A DNA stretch of 64,000 nt from CAYWKU01 sp964459325 (GTDB lineage: Bacteria; RBG-13-61-14; CAYWKU01), in assembly GCA_964459325.1 (NCBI GenBank), contig CAYWKU010000008.1, positions 62,001 through 126,000 on the forward strand. The letters are read 5' to 3'. Under the pieces are notes generated by a model. It was not told the origin of the DNA. It saw only the letters and a program-made list of their open reading frames with translations, and made no database searches. Of this stretch, positions 33,473-42,881 are shown piece by piece. How positions within the stretch are numbered: the first letter of the stretch is position 1; each line of letters opens with the position of its first letter. Both the position numbers and the translations under genes were made by a program.

Positions 33473-33988
33473 TCATTCCTGCCCCTGTGCGGGCATGGTA
33501 AACACCCGCTGCCCCAGTTCCGCGTCTATCATAAACAGGCCGCTCTTGTCGTCTCCTATCAACTTGAGCCTCTGGAGTATGCCCTCGGCGGTGGATTCTT
33601 CCTCCACCTGCTCGGAAACGAACCATTGCAGGAATATATGACTGGCGTGGTCCTTCTCCTCTATGGCGGTGTTAACCAGCTCGTTAATCAAGCCGGTGAC
33701 TTTCCGCTCGTGGCCCAGGGTCGCTTCGAAGACCGCCAGGGGCGAATCGAACTCGGCGGGAGGCCCTGCGATTTCCTTTAAAATTACGCGGCCGCCGCGC
33801 TCGTTGACGAAGTCGTAAAACTTTGAGGCGTGAAACATCTCCTCCTGGGCCTGCACCCTCATCCAGTTGGCGAAGCCGGGCAGATTTATGGAGGTGAAGT
33901 ATGCGGACATCGACAGGTAAAGATATGCCGAATAAAGCTCCGCGTTGATTTGCCCGTTAAGGGCTTCCTGCATCTTTTCACTCAACAT
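33473..33988 (-). CDS. ftnA: bacterial non-haem ferritin
   Basis: A 171-residue ferritin of the FtnA type, which stores iron as a mineral core in a 24-subunit shell. Ferroxidase ligands are visible in NGQINAELYSAYLYLSMS, MRVQAQEEMFHASKFYDFV and LGHERKVTGLINELV, with EEKDHASHIFLQWFVSEQVEEE in helix D. Length is typical. It follows the upstream rubrerythrin by about 240 bases, which contain a small ATACTC-T-GAGTAT palindrome and nothing coding. Confidence 0.95.
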   Translation of the reverse strand: MLSEKMQEALNGQINAELYSAYLYLSMSAYFTSINLPGFANWMRVQAQEEMFHASKFYDFVNERGGRVILKEIAGPPAEFDSPLAVFEATLGHERKVTGLINELVNTAIEEKDHASHIFLQWFVSEQVEEESTAEGILQRLKLIGDDKSGLFMIDAELGQRVFTMPAQGQE

Positions 33989-34230
33989 TAGACCGATTCC
34001 TCCGATTTCTCCGGTTTTTGGTTTGTTTTGCAGTCCATCAACCGCAAAAATATTATTACTCCGCTAAATATATGCCCCGAAAGTCCCTAATCAAGGCAGA
34101 TTCAAAACAATTTTCGCCTTATCAAGGTTACGCGCCACCCTGACATACTCTGAGTATACGCTTCCATTACAACAAAGGCGGATTCCGCTTACCCCCTGAA
34201 ACCCGCCTTTTTTATGAACGAAGCTTCTTA

Positions 34231-34785
34231 TTACTCGAACTTTTTAAACCTGTCCTTCGCTACCCCGCAAATGGGGCACTTGTCCGGTGCTTCACCCTCC
34301 ACGGTATAACCGCAGTTGTCGCATATCTGCACCGGGCCGAGCTCGATATCGCTGCCGCCGTCGACGGCCTGCTTGGCCTCGCGGTACATGGCGGCGTGTA
34401 TTTTTTCGGCCTCGAGGGCGTAGTGGAAGGAGCGCTCGGCGCCCTTTTCCTTCTGAAACTGCGCCGCGTTCAGGTAGACCGGATACATCTCGTTAATCTC
34501 GAACTCCTCGCCCTCGATGGCGCCGTCGAGATTTTCCGGGGTGGTGGTGTTTCCGAACCCTGCCATGGACGCCACCAGGAAAGCGCCCCCGTCGTTTTTG
34601 AGTTCGTTGAAATGGTTGGAGCCGTGTACCTGTTCCGCGAAGGAAATCGCCGTAAAGAGCCTTGCCACGTTGGGATACCCTTCTTCCTCCGCCCTGGCCG
34701 CCCAGACCTTGTATCGCATGTGGGCCATGGATTCGCCCCCGTGAGCGCTGCGAAGGTTGGCGGCAGTCATCGGATGGACAGTCAT
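34231..34785 (-). CDS. rbr: rubrerythrin
   Basis: A 184-residue rubrerythrin, an NADH- or rubredoxin-dependent peroxidase. The diiron domain (about 10-140) has HGGESMAHMRYKVWA, FTAISFAEQVHGSNHF and YALEAEKIHAAMYREA; the C-terminal rubredoxin-like iron site is CDNCGY...CPICGVAKDRF. GAAAGGAG precedes the ATG. A GGCGG/CCGCC hairpin with a T run lies just downstream (about 34175-34214). It is followed on the same strand by ferritin. Confidence 0.96.
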   Translation of the reverse strand: MTVHPMTAANLRSAHGGESMAHMRYKVWAARAEEEGYPNVARLFTAISFAEQVHGSNHFNELKNDGGAFLVASMAGFGNTTTPENLDGAIEGEEFEINEMYPVYLNAAQFQKEKGAERSFHYALEAEKIHAAMYREAKQAVDGGSDIELGPVQICDNCGYTVEGEAPDKCPICGVAKDRFKKFE

Positions 34786-35058
34786 AATTTCTTCTCCTTT
34801 CGCTGAAGTGTTTATTCAAACCCCCTCGATAAGGGTTTTAATAAGCATTGGCATCCGGCCCGTCAAGTACTTGCCATTTGGATGTTTCCATCGCATTGCG
34901 GATTCAGGAAATCGCATTCGGTGACCATTTTCGGTTGCGGATGACGAAACCGGAAAAAAGATACAAAAAATTTAACGTCCTGTTTGGAAATAAATAAAGC
35001 GACCGCCCCCGATAAGACAGCCGCCTTGGTTTAGCGAACACTATTCTTTCCGCCCGTA

Positions 35059-35556
35059 TCAGGAAACTTCCACGAACTTGTCCTTCCCGGCCCCGCAAAC
35101 CGGGCACTGCTCCGGCAACGTGCCGTCGGATACGTAACCGCACACGCCGCACACGTAGTACGATGTTTCCCTCTCCTCCATCATGTGGCTCATGGCTTCC
35201 TTGTAGAGCTTGCCGTGAACCTCTTCCACGTCCTTGCTCTGGGTGAAGATGGTGGCCGCGGCCCTGTCTCCGGCGTCCGCGGCCAGTTTTATGAATTCGG
35301 AATATGCAACCCCCGCCACCTGGGTTTCCGACTCGAAGCTCGCCTGAAGGTTTTCTTCGGTGTTGCCGATTTTCTTGAGCATCCGCAACGAGCGCTCGCC
35401 GTGGATTTCCTCGGAGAAGGATATAACCCTGAAGAGCCTTGCAATTTGCGGATAACCTTCGTCCTCGGCCTTTTTGGCGTAGATTTTCAACCTGAGCGCT
35501 GCCTTCGATTCACCCTCGTATGACTGATGAAAAGCATCCCTTATCTTTTCGTCCAT
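35059..35556 (-). CDS. rubrerythrin paralogue
   Basis: A 165-residue second rubrerythrin. The diiron domain has YEGESKAALRLKIYAKKAED, FRVISFSEEIHGERSLRML and FTQSKDVEEVHGKLYKEAM; the rubredoxin-like site is CGVCGYVSDGTLPEQCPVCG. The ATG at 35556, after TAAAGGAGGAGCC, is much better than a frame opening 22 codons earlier. It is more distant in sequence from the neighbouring rubrerythrin than a recent duplicate would be, so the two probably have different partners or locations in the stress response. Confidence 0.94.
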   Translation of the reverse strand: MDEKIRDAFHQSYEGESKAALRLKIYAKKAEDEGYPQIARLFRVISFSEEIHGERSLRMLKKIGNTEENLQASFESETQVAGVAYSEFIKLAADAGDRAAATIFTQSKDVEEVHGKLYKEAMSHMMEERETSYYVCGVCGYVSDGTLPEQCPVCGAGKDKFVEVS

Positions 35557-35685
35557 GGCTCCTCCTTTATATGAATGACTGATGTCTCCGGTGTAGTGGC
35601 CGGTGAGGAAGAATATACTCATTGCATTTGAAAAATCAAAACCAAGGTTGCGTGTCTATGGAGATGGTAGCGACATTCTCTTTTC

Positions 35686-35738
35686 GTGGGAGCGACCTCC
35701 GGGTCGCGACAGACGTCGAGACCAAAGGTCTCTCCCAC
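35686..35738. repeat. dispersed GTGGGAGCGACCTC...GGTCTCTCCCAC repeat, copy 1
   Basis: A 53-base element with outer arms GTGGGAG/CTCCCAC and two inner palindromes (GCGACCTCCGGGTCGC and GAGACCAAAGGTCTC). Related copies are at 45412-45464, 55216-55286 and 57378-57442. It sits in the 213-base gap before the metal exporter gene; nothing else is seen there. Confidence 0.88.
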
Positions 35739-35769
35739 TTGCCCCGACAATTAATTTGTGAACGTGAAA

Positions 35770-37053
35770 TTACTGTATCGGCCTGGCGTTGTAGCCGAGC
35801 TGCTTTATTTTGTCCACCAGCGCCGGGACGTCCACGCCCTCGCCGGTAACGCTCGCCCTTCCGGCTTTCAAGTCCACTTCTGCCTTTTCGACGCCGGCGG
35901 TTTCCTCGATGGCTCGCTTTACCGCGTTGACGCAGTGGTTGCAGCTCATACCTTCGACTTTCAATTGGATTGCGTTTTCGCCGCTTTCGGTATCCATTTG
36001 TGTTTCACCTCCGTAGTAAAGCCTGAGCATCGCCACCGCCAGCACAACCAACAGCGCCACCGCCCCGGCGGTTTTGAGGGGGCCGGGGAGGCTCCAGTGA
36101 GTGGGCGTGCCCGGCGTGGCTGCGGTGACTTTGAAAATGTAATCGAGCACAAACCCGGCGGCTATGGCTCCGGCGGCGACGGTGGCCATGTATATTGCGG
36201 TGGCCCTTTTTCCCATAATTTTCCAGATGGTGGTGAAGGTTGCCGCGTTGGTAGCCGGGCCGGTCATCAAGAACACCAGCGCCGCGCCCGGCGATACGCC
36301 CTTGGCGATAAGCGCGGCGGCTATGGGCACAGACGCCGTGGCGCATACGTACAGCGGCAATCCCACCAGCATCATTATGAGCATGGCCACTATTCCGCCG
36401 CCCATCAGTCCGGCCAGGAAATCCTCCGGCACCAAAGCCGCTATTATACCGGCGGCCAAAAGACCCACTATAAGAGCCTTGCCTATATCCTGCGGAAGCG
36501 TTCCGAAACCATACCGCAAAGCTCCCACAAACTTTCCGGCCTTCCCCTGCGGCTCGGGCATCGCACAACTGCCCTCACATTCATTCAGGCTGCATGTTTC
36601 CTGCGAATTGCCGGGGTTCGAGGGGTTCTCTTTCTTTCCCAAGTTAATCAGGGCGCCGCCGGTAATGCCCGTTATGAGGGCGGACAGGGGCCTGACCACG
36701 GCATACACAGGCCCCAGCAGGCTCAGTGTTACCAGTATGCTATCCACACCGGTCTGGGGAGTGGAAATCAGGAAGGAACCGGTGGCTCCGCGCCCTGCCC
36801 CCTGCCTCCTCAAGGATGCGCCCACCGGTATGACTCCGCAGGAACACAAAGGGAGGGGAATGCCGAAGACGGTGGACTTTAGCACCGACAGGAAGCCGCT
36901 GCCGCCGAGGTGCTTCTCCACCAGGCTCTGCCTGACCACCACCGACAGCAGCCCCGCCACCAGGAAACCGAAAATCAGGTAGGGGGCCATTTCACGGAGG
37001 ACTTCCCATGACTCGTAAATTATTTGCCATATTATGTTAAGCGCCTGCTCCAA
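35770..37053 (-). CDS. SO_0444-type Cu/Zn efflux permease with C-terminal HMA domain
   Basis: A 427-residue membrane protein. The permease part (1-345) has FGIPLPLCSCGVIPVGASLR and MLVGLPLYVCATASVPIAAAL, with paired Cys in membrane segments, typical of the ArsP/SO_0444 permease family. A Cys-rich cytoplasmic loop (CSLNECEGSC, about 153-162) may bind metal. Residues 360-427 are a heavy-metal-associated domain with GMSCNHC. Likely exports soft metal ions, with the HMA domain delivering them. Translation starts at TTG, preceded by AGAGGAGAG. It is next to rubrerythrin genes, consistent with a metal/oxidative stress role. Confidence 0.9.
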   Translation of the reverse strand: MEQALNIIWQIIYESWEVLREMAPYLIFGFLVAGLLSVVVRQSLVEKHLGGSGFLSVLKSTVFGIPLPLCSCGVIPVGASLRRQGAGRGATGSFLISTPQTGVDSILVTLSLLGPVYAVVRPLSALITGITGGALINLGKKENPSNPGNSQETCSLNECEGSCAMPEPQGKAGKFVGALRYGFGTLPQDIGKALIVGLLAAGIIAALVPEDFLAGLMGGGIVAMLIMMLVGLPLYVCATASVPIAAALIAKGVSPGAALVFLMTGPATNAATFTTIWKIMGKRATAIYMATVAAGAIAAGFVLDYIFKVTAATPGTPTHWSLPGPLKTAGAVALLVVLAVAMLRLYYGGETQMDTESGENAIQLKVEGMSCNHCVNAVKRAIEETAGVEKAEVDLKAGRASVTGEGVDVPALVDKIKQLGYNARPIQ

Positions 37054-37130
37054 ATACCATCTCTCCTCTAACCTTACTTACATTTATGATGCTAACAGGT
37101 GCGGAAAGGTTTTTCTAAATCCTCATAGCT

Positions 37131-38033
37131 TCAGTCCTTTTTGGGCTTGAGGAAATCGGGTTTGAGGTATTTGAGGTCGCTGTTGTCGTAAAAGCCCTTT
37201 CCGGCCTTTATGCCCAGCTCGCCGCGTTCGACTTTCTCTTTGAGAGCTTCGGGGGGCTTGTCCTCTTCTTTTCCGGATTCGCGGTAGTATGACATTTCGA
37301 TGTCGTATACTATATCCAGCCCCACGTAGTCCATGCCGCCGAACGGGCCGGCTTTCATGCCGCTGAATATCATCCACCCCTTGTCTATGTCCTCGATGTC
37401 GGCGTATCCGCCGGCCCACATTTTGAGCGCTTCCTTTTTCACCACGTGCCACAGCCTGTTTACGACAAAGCCCATAAGCTCCTTTTGGGCCACCAGCGGC
37501 ACGCAGCCTATGCCGGCCGCCCATTCTTTCGCCTTATCCATGACCTCCGGCGACGTCTTCGAGCCTCCCATCAGCTCCACGTAGTACCTTTCGGGTATGG
37601 GGGAGGCGAAGTGGGTGTTGAGCACTTTTTCCGGGCGGGACGTGGCGTCCTCCAGCCACGACACTTTCATTGAGGAGGAGTTGGTGCCGAAGATGGCATG
37701 GGGAGGGCATACTTCGTCCAGCCGCGCCCACATTTCCCTTTTCAGCTCCAGCCGCTCGGGGACGGCTTCCACCACCATGTCGACGTCGTTAAAAGCCTCG
37801 TCGAAATCGGTAGTGTAGTTGATTCTGGCGAGTATTTCTTCCTTTTCGCTTTCAGTTTCGACGCGGTACCTGCCCCAGTCGAAAGCGGTGCGGTTTTCGG
37901 TCACCGCCTTTTCCAGTGCCCCCTCATCAGTATCGTAGGCGTTTACCCTGTATCCGTAGTAAGCGCAATGAAGGGCTATCTGCCGACCCATGAAGCCCGT
38001 GCCGGCTATGCCCATTACCTTCAAATCACCCAT
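37131..38033 (-). CDS. 3-hydroxyacyl-CoA dehydrogenase family protein
   Basis: A 300-residue NAD-dependent dehydrogenase. The Rossmann motif GIAGTGFMGRQIALHCA is at the N terminus; DVDMVVEAVPERLELKREM and IFGTNSSSMKVSW belong to the catalytic region, and FVVNRLWHVVKKEALKMWAGG to the C-terminal domain. It should oxidise a 3-hydroxyacyl-CoA or a related hydroxy acid; a stand-alone gene without hydratase or thiolase neighbours leaves the substrate open. The ATG at 38033, after AAGGAGGAGCAC, is preferred to a longer frame. Confidence 0.92.
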   Translation of the reverse strand: MGDLKVMGIAGTGFMGRQIALHCAYYGYRVNAYDTDEGALEKAVTENRTAFDWGRYRVETESEKEEILARINYTTDFDEAFNDVDMVVEAVPERLELKREMWARLDEVCPPHAIFGTNSSSMKVSWLEDATSRPEKVLNTHFASPIPERYYVELMGGSKTSPEVMDKAKEWAAGIGCVPLVAQKELMGFVVNRLWHVVKKEALKMWAGGYADIEDIDKGWMIFSGMKAGPFGGMDYVGLDIVYDIEMSYYRESGKEEDKPPEALKEKVERGELGIKAGKGFYDNSDLKYLKPDFLKPKKD

Positions 38034-38221
38034 GTGCTCCTCCTTCCTGTCCGTTAAGTGAATGTTAACATTATAATCTAACAGGGCATTGAAATTCAAA
38101 CCCCCAAACCACCGAAAACCGGAGCTTAACCAACCTGTTGTGGATACCGGCCCGGGGCCGTGTTATTATTTAAATTCACGGACATATCAAAGTATATCGC
38201 AGAATTCGGAGGAAGTACGTA

Positions 38222-38824
38222 TTGAAAAGCAGAAAATCCGGGAGAACCGATGGCGCCATGAAGCTGAAAGTCGGCGTCATGGGTTCCGCGTCGGGAACCT
38301 ACACCCGCGAAAACCTCAAAAAGGCATACACCCTGGGGAAAGCCATCGCCGAAAACGATTGCGTGCTTATAACCGGCGCCTGCCCCGGGCTGCCTTATGA
38401 AACGGCCCGCGGGTGCATAGACGCCGACGGGCTAAGCGTCGGAATCAGCCCGGGCCTTTCATTTTGGGAGCACAAGAATAAATACCACAGCCCCGACGAC
38501 CTTTACGACGTGCTCATTTTCACCGGAAGCGGCCTCATGGGGCGCGAAGTCACCGCCGTAAGGTCTTGTGATATAATAATCTTCATGGGAGGCCGCTCCG
38601 GAACGCTCGGGGAGTTCAGCATAGCCTACGATGAAGGAAAGCTTATCGGCATCCTGAAAGGCACCGGCGGCATTACCGAGCACATGGAATCCATCATGTC
38701 GGCCATCGATAAAAATACCGGCGCTAAAATACTCATCGACACCGACGCGGAAAACCTGGTGAAAAGGCTGGTTGATGAATACAACCGGGAATTTTACAAA
38801 CATCCCAGCATATTCAGCGATTGA
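38222..38824 (+). CDS. LOG family protein (putative nucleotide phosphoribohydrolase)
   Basis: A 200-residue Rossmann-like protein. Seen: MGSASGTYTRENLKKAYTLG, LITGACPGLPYETARGC, and MGGRSGTLGEFSIAYDEGK, matching the LOG/YvdD family with the GGxGTxxE-like motif. Characterised members cleave nucleoside monophosphates or cytokinin ribotides; activity here is inferred. TTG at 38222 is the likely start, since GGAGGAAG lies six bases upstream; ATG twelve codons later is the alternative. A second, different LOG-like protein is at 42402. Confidence 0.85.
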   Translation: MKSRKSGRTDGAMKLKVGVMGSASGTYTRENLKKAYTLGKAIAENDCVLITGACPGLPYETARGCIDADGLSVGISPGLSFWEHKNKYHSPDDLYDVLIFTGSGLMGREVTAVRSCDIIIFMGGRSGTLGEFSIAYDEGKLIGILKGTGGITEHMESIMSAIDKNTGAKILIDTDAENLVKRLVDEYNREFYKHPSIFSD

Positions 38825-38835
38825 TACGCCTCGGT

Positions 38836-38864
38836 TTGACAATGCGCTTTTATAAAAGTACTTT
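38836..38864 (+). promoter_or_regulatory. candidate sigma-70 promoter of the chemoreceptor gene
   Basis: TTGACA (38836-38841), 17 bases, then TACTTT (38859-38864), 27 bases before the start codon. The -35 is perfect and the -10 matches at four of six positions. Confidence 0.5.
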
Positions 38865-38890
38865 ATGGACGCTGTAGGGAGCCGATACGT

Positions 38891-41005
38891 ATGAAAAGAA
38901 ACCTCAAATGGATGTTGATGATAAGGGTCGGGGCCATCGTCTTCGCCATACTGGTCATTAACGCCGCAATATCGGGATATTTTTTCAAAACCGAATTCGT
39001 CAAGCGTATTCAGGCTCAGGCAAGAGATATAAGCAAGGATATAGTCGAAAACGCCCGGGATGCCCTTACCGAGGAAGAGTCCTTCAAAAAGCACTCGTGG
39101 GTGTTCAACAAGTCTCTGGGCAAACTGGTGGATGATTACGATTACCTGGTCGGCGCGGGTATTATAAACCTGAAAGGCATGTACGCCTATAACGCCCGGC
39201 GGGAAATGGTGAAACAGAGCGCTCCCGCACAAGTCATGGAACATATCTCCGAGAGAAAGTTCGTGCCGGTAAGGACCGCCAAGGGGTACACCCAGATTCT
39301 TCCCATAGAAGACAAGGAAGGTGCTTCACTGGCCTATCTTCTTTTGAACTTCGAGCCGAATGAATTTACACAGCCCATGAAAAGGCTGGTGATATGGCTG
39401 ATTGTCATGGTGGTGACGAGTCTGGCGGTGGTGTACGTGATGATTGACTTTATGGCGGTGGGTAAGGTATCCAAGCCGTTGACGGCCCTTGCCTCTCAGA
39501 CCGAAATCCTCAGCTCAGGCGACCTGACCCGAAAAGCTCCGACAGAGGGCGTCGGAGAAATAAGAATACTGGCAACGGCTTTCAATAACATGGCCGAAAA
39601 CCTGAGGGGAATCGTATCCAAAATAAGGGACGTTTCCGACCACACCACCGAAACCTGCCGCAAGCTGTTCGGCATCAGCGGCGACCTCAATCAGGGAAGC
39701 CGGCAGCAGATGTCTTCTCTCAACGGCGCCAGTGAGGCCGTGGGGAAAATGGAGTCCAACGTCGAGGAAATATCCAACGAGACGGCAAAGCTTAGCAACC
39801 TGAGCCAGAACACCAGCGCATCCATAATGGAGATGGTGGCTTCCATCTCCGAGGTCGACTCCAACGTGGAAAACCTGGTCTCTATGGTCGACGATATTGC
39901 CAGCTCGATACTCGAAATCAACCAGAGCAGCCGGGAGGTGGCCGGGAGCGTGGAGAGCCTTTCCCGGGAAGCCGAAAGCACTGCATCGAGCACCTCCCAG
40001 ATGAACACCAGCCTCTCCCAGGTGGACGAGGGCACTTCACGCAGCGCCGACCTTTCCGCCCAGGTCGCCGAAACCGCCGAAAGCGGGATTAACAGTATAC
40101 AGAACGCTCAGGAAGGTATGCAGGCCATCCGGAAAGCGGCGGAAAGCGCCTCCGAAAGCATCAATCGCCTGGGCGAGTTATCGGGCAGAATCGGAAAAAT
40201 ACTGGGCGTGATCAATAAAATCGCCGAGGAGACCAACCTGCTGGCTCTCAACGCCGCCATCATCGCCGCCGAAGCCGGCGAACACGGCAGGGGCTTTAAC
40301 GTGGTGGCCAACGAAATCCAAACCCTGGCCGAGAGAACAACTCTCCAGACAAAGGAAATCGACACCCTCATAAAGGACGTACAGAAAGAAACCCGTAGCT
40401 CTATCAACCGGGTGCAGGAAGTGCTCAAAAGCGTGGGAAGCGGAGAGGAACTGACTTCCGAAACCGCCAAGATACTGGAAAACATAGTAAGCGGGGCCAA
40501 CGACGCAAAGTCGCTGATTCAGCAAATAGCCCGCGCCACCGACGAACAGACGAAAGTGGTGAAAAGGGTGGCGGAAGGCTCAGAAAAAGTGTCCAGCGAA
40601 GTCAATCGCATATCGAAGGCCACCACCGAGCAGGCGAAAGGCACTTCCAGAATTATGGAATCAATCGAAAAAATCCGGGATGTGGTCAGGTCGGTCCAGA
40701 CCGCCATCCGCGAGCAAAACGAGGGCTCCAAGTCCATTTCCCAATCCAGCGAGGAAGTGAAGGACCTTATTTCCCACGTGAACGAAAAAACCGACAACCA
40801 CCGCCAGGACGCTCAACTGGTATCCGACATAGTGGCCCGGAACATCCAGATAGTCGAGGAGAACGTCAAGAGAGTAGAGCAGATGGAGAGCAGCGTGGAA
40901 AACCTGCTGACTCTCGCCTCCGGCCTTAACGACGAAATCCGCCGGTTCAAAGTGGACGAGGAGGAATTCGAGCGCTCCGAGGAACGAGGGCAATCCGGCG
41001 AATAA
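38891..41005 (+). CDS. methyl-accepting chemotaxis protein
   Basis: A 704-residue transmembrane chemoreceptor. TM1 at about 9-30, a periplasmic sensor of about 135 residues, TM2 at about 165-188 (WLIVMVVTSLAVVYVMIDF), HAMP domain to about 245, then a long coiled-coil signalling domain. The hairpin tip is IAEETNLLALNAAIIAAEAG followed by EHGRGFNVVANEIQ. The periplasmic part is too short for a double Cache domain and I do not recognise its ligand. No che genes lie nearby. Together with pilB it suggests directed motility, perhaps pilus-based, but no flagellar genes are in the window. Confidence 0.95.
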   Translation: MKRNLKWMLMIRVGAIVFAILVINAAISGYFFKTEFVKRIQAQARDISKDIVENARDALTEEESFKKHSWVFNKSLGKLVDDYDYLVGAGIINLKGMYAYNARREMVKQSAPAQVMEHISERKFVPVRTAKGYTQILPIEDKEGASLAYLLLNFEPNEFTQPMKRLVIWLIVMVVTSLAVVYVMIDFMAVGKVSKPLTALASQTEILSSGDLTRKAPTEGVGEIRILATAFNNMAENLRGIVSKIRDVSDHTTETCRKLFGISGDLNQGSRQQMSSLNGASEAVGKMESNVEEISNETAKLSNLSQNTSASIMEMVASISEVDSNVENLVSMVDDIASSILEINQSSREVAGSVESLSREAESTASSTSQMNTSLSQVDEGTSRSADLSAQVAETAESGINSIQNAQEGMQAIRKAAESASESINRLGELSGRIGKILGVINKIAEETNLLALNAAIIAAEAGEHGRGFNVVANEIQTLAERTTLQTKEIDTLIKDVQKETRSSINRVQEVLKSVGSGEELTSETAKILENIVSGANDAKSLIQQIARATDEQTKVVKRVAEGSEKVSSEVNRISKATTEQAKGTSRIMESIEKIRDVVRSVQTAIREQNEGSKSISQSSEEVKDLISHVNEKTDNHRQDAQLVSDIVARNIQIVEENVKRVEQMESSVENLLTLASGLNDEIRRFKVDEEEFERSEERGQSGE

Positions 41006-41020
41006 TAAAAGCGTGCCCTA

Positions 41021-41554
41021 TCACCCGCCTTCCAGTTGCAACAGGCTGTGAACCTTGAATTTTTTGAGCTTTTTGCGCCCTTCCAGTTCGGGGAGTTCGA
41101 CCACGAAAGCGCATTCGACCACTTTCGCCTGGCACTTTTCTACCAGTTTTGCGGCCGCGGATGCAGTCCCTCCGGTGGCCAGCAGGTCGTCCACTATTAG
41201 TATCTTCTCGTTTTTCTTGACTGCGTCGGCGTGTATTTCTATCATGTCGGCGCCGTATTCGAGTTCGTAGCGCCCGCCTATGGTTTTCCACGGCAACTTG
41301 CCCTGCTTGCGGGCGATTATGACGCCCGTTCCGAGCCGGTAAGCCAACGCGGCGCCCAGCACGAACCCCCGGGCCTCTATGCACATAATCGCGTCTATCT
41401 TCCGTTTTCCGATGTAGCGGTGTGCCAGAAGGTCAACGGTCAGCGTGAAGGCCCTGCGGTTGTGAAAGAGCGTCGAAAGGTCATAAAACAGGATTCCCTT
41501 TTTCGGGAAATCGGGTATGGTGCGGATGCTGTTGACAAGTTCCTCTTCGTACAT
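41021..41554 (-). CDS. apt: adenine phosphoribosyltransferase
   Basis: A 177-residue cytoplasmic enzyme that converts adenine and PRPP to AMP. The PRPP-binding motif KILIVDDLLATGGTASAA is present, as are IPDFPKKGILFYDLSTLF and CIEARGFVLGAALAYRL, typical of Apt. Length is the family norm. GAGGAGGGATGAA precedes the ATG. It lies downstream of the M23 lipoprotein gene on the same strand, with 33 bases between. Confidence 0.97.
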   Translation of the reverse strand: MYEEELVNSIRTIPDFPKKGILFYDLSTLFHNRRAFTLTVDLLAHRYIGKRKIDAIMCIEARGFVLGAALAYRLGTGVIIARKQGKLPWKTIGGRYELEYGADMIEIHADAVKKNEKILIVDDLLATGGTASAAAKLVEKCQAKVVECAFVVELPELEGRKKLKKFKVHSLLQLEGG

Positions 41555-41587
41555 TTCATCCCTCCTCTATGAAAATCTTTCGTACTT

Positions 41588-42391
41588 TCACCTGCTCGGC
41601 AGATAAGGCATCGGGTCCACCGCTTCCTGCCCGCATCGTATCTCGAAGTGAAGATGCGGGCCGGTGGTGTTGCCGGAGTTGCCCAACTCTGCGACAACAT
41701 CACCTTGCCTTACGGTATCACCCTTTTTAACCGTTATTTTCCGATTGTGGGCGTATATTGTTTTGAAGCGGCCCTCGTGTTTCAGAATTACTATAAGCCC
41801 GTATCCCCCCAATCTTCCCGCGTATATTACAACCCCATCCGCCGCGGCATGAATTGGAGTGCCGATGTCGTTATCTATGTCGATTCCGTCGTGCTGCCTT
41901 TCGTTACGGATGCCGAACCCGGAGGTAAGCTGCCCCTCGGCGGGCCATATAAACTTTATCGCATCGGTGGGGCACTCGGCGGATACGTTCCGGGGAGGCC
42001 TCGAAGGGGCGCCGGGGGAAGTATCTTTGCCGGAAGAGCGGCCCCGCCCGCCCGGCTCGTTCACCACCTTATCGGTGCCGGGAATTAAAAGCCTCTCCCC
42101 CGCCCTCACCTTCGTAACATCTTTTATATCGTTGGCTTCGATTATTTCGTCCTGGGAAATATCGTATCTCTTAGACAACCTGTAGACCGTTTCCCCCCGG
42201 CGAACGGTATGATAAACGCCCTTTTTATTCCTTTTCGGCGAGTCGGGTTGTGAACTGGAGGTTTGAGAGGTGGTTCCGTCGTCATCATTTTCCCTGAACC
42301 CGGGCACGGGAAGAAAACAACCGGACACCATCGTCAATACCACGAAAACGGCTATAACCGGAAGGATTGCTTTTTTCTTAACTGCGAGCAT
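41588..42391 (-). CDS. LysM/M23 peptidase-family lipoprotein (NlpD-like)
   Basis: A 267-residue envelope protein. The N-terminal signal ends in a lipobox (MVSGC, Cys25), so it is a lipoprotein. A LysM domain (about 59-105, YHTVRRGETVYRLSKRYDIS) binds peptidoglycan. The C-terminal M23 domain (about 150-265) has SGFGIRNERQHDGIDID (HxxxD) and GPHLHFEIR (HxH), so the zinc ligands are intact, unlike NlpD/EnvC activators. It is likely an active endopeptidase or an amidase regulator. A Pro/Ser/Gly-rich linker joins the domains. Confidence 0.93.
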   Translation of the reverse strand: MLAVKKKAILPVIAVFVVLTMVSGCFLPVPGFRENDDDGTTSQTSSSQPDSPKRNKKGVYHTVRRGETVYRLSKRYDISQDEIIEANDIKDVTKVRAGERLLIPGTDKVVNEPGGRGRSSGKDTSPGAPSRPPRNVSAECPTDAIKFIWPAEGQLTSGFGIRNERQHDGIDIDNDIGTPIHAAADGVVIYAGRLGGYGLIVILKHEGRFKTIYAHNRKITVKKGDTVRQGDVVAELGNSGNTTGPHLHFEIRCGQEAVDPMPYLPSR

Positions 42392-42401
42392 AACGGTCTT
42401 G

Positions 42402-42881
42402 TTATCTTCGTCCTGAAGCCGCCTTTATGGCTTTTTCCACGGCTTCTTCAGGTGACGAGACGGCGATAACCCCTTCAATATCTCCCCATGCGTCAAACCC
42501 TACCACCGGGGTTTCGGTTTTCAGGGAAAGTGCGACTTCCGACATAGTGCCCGCTCCGCCGGGAAGAGCTATAACCGCCCCCGCCGTATATACGATAAAC
42601 AGGTTGCGGGCATGGCCCACGCCGGTCACGACCGGCACGTCAACGTAAGGGTTGGCCTCGAGACTGCTCGCCCCGGGCAGAATCCCGACGGTCAACCCGC
42701 CGGCGTCCTTTGCTCCGCGACATGCGGCCTCCATGACTCCGCCCAAGCCGCCGCATACCAGCGCCCATCCGTTTTCGGCCACCAGTCGTCCCACCTTTTC
42801 CGCCCTCGCAGCGGCTTTGCGGTCGACTTCGGAGGAGCCGCATATCCCTATTATTCCCTTATGTTTCAACCCGCCAGCCAT
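42402..42881 (-). CDS. TIGR00725 family protein (LOG-like)
   Basis: A 159-residue Rossmann-like protein recognised by IIGICGSSEVDRKAAARAEK, LVCGGLGGVMEAACRGAKDA, and VIALPGGAGTMSEVALSLKT (the GGxGTxxE motif). Members are annotated as lysine-decarboxylase-like but are more likely nucleotide-binding LOG relatives. Its start overlaps the end of the YqaA-like gene by 16 bases and it ends 11 bases before the M23 gene, so yqaA-like, this gene, the M23 gene and apt probably form one operon. Confidence 0.9.
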   Translation of the reverse strand: MAGGLKHKGIIGICGSSEVDRKAAARAEKVGRLVAENGWALVCGGLGGVMEAACRGAKDAGGLTVGILPGASSLEANPYVDVPVVTGVGHARNLFIVYTAGAVIALPGGAGTMSEVALSLKTETPVVGFDAWGDIEGVIAVSSPEEAVEKAIKAASGRR

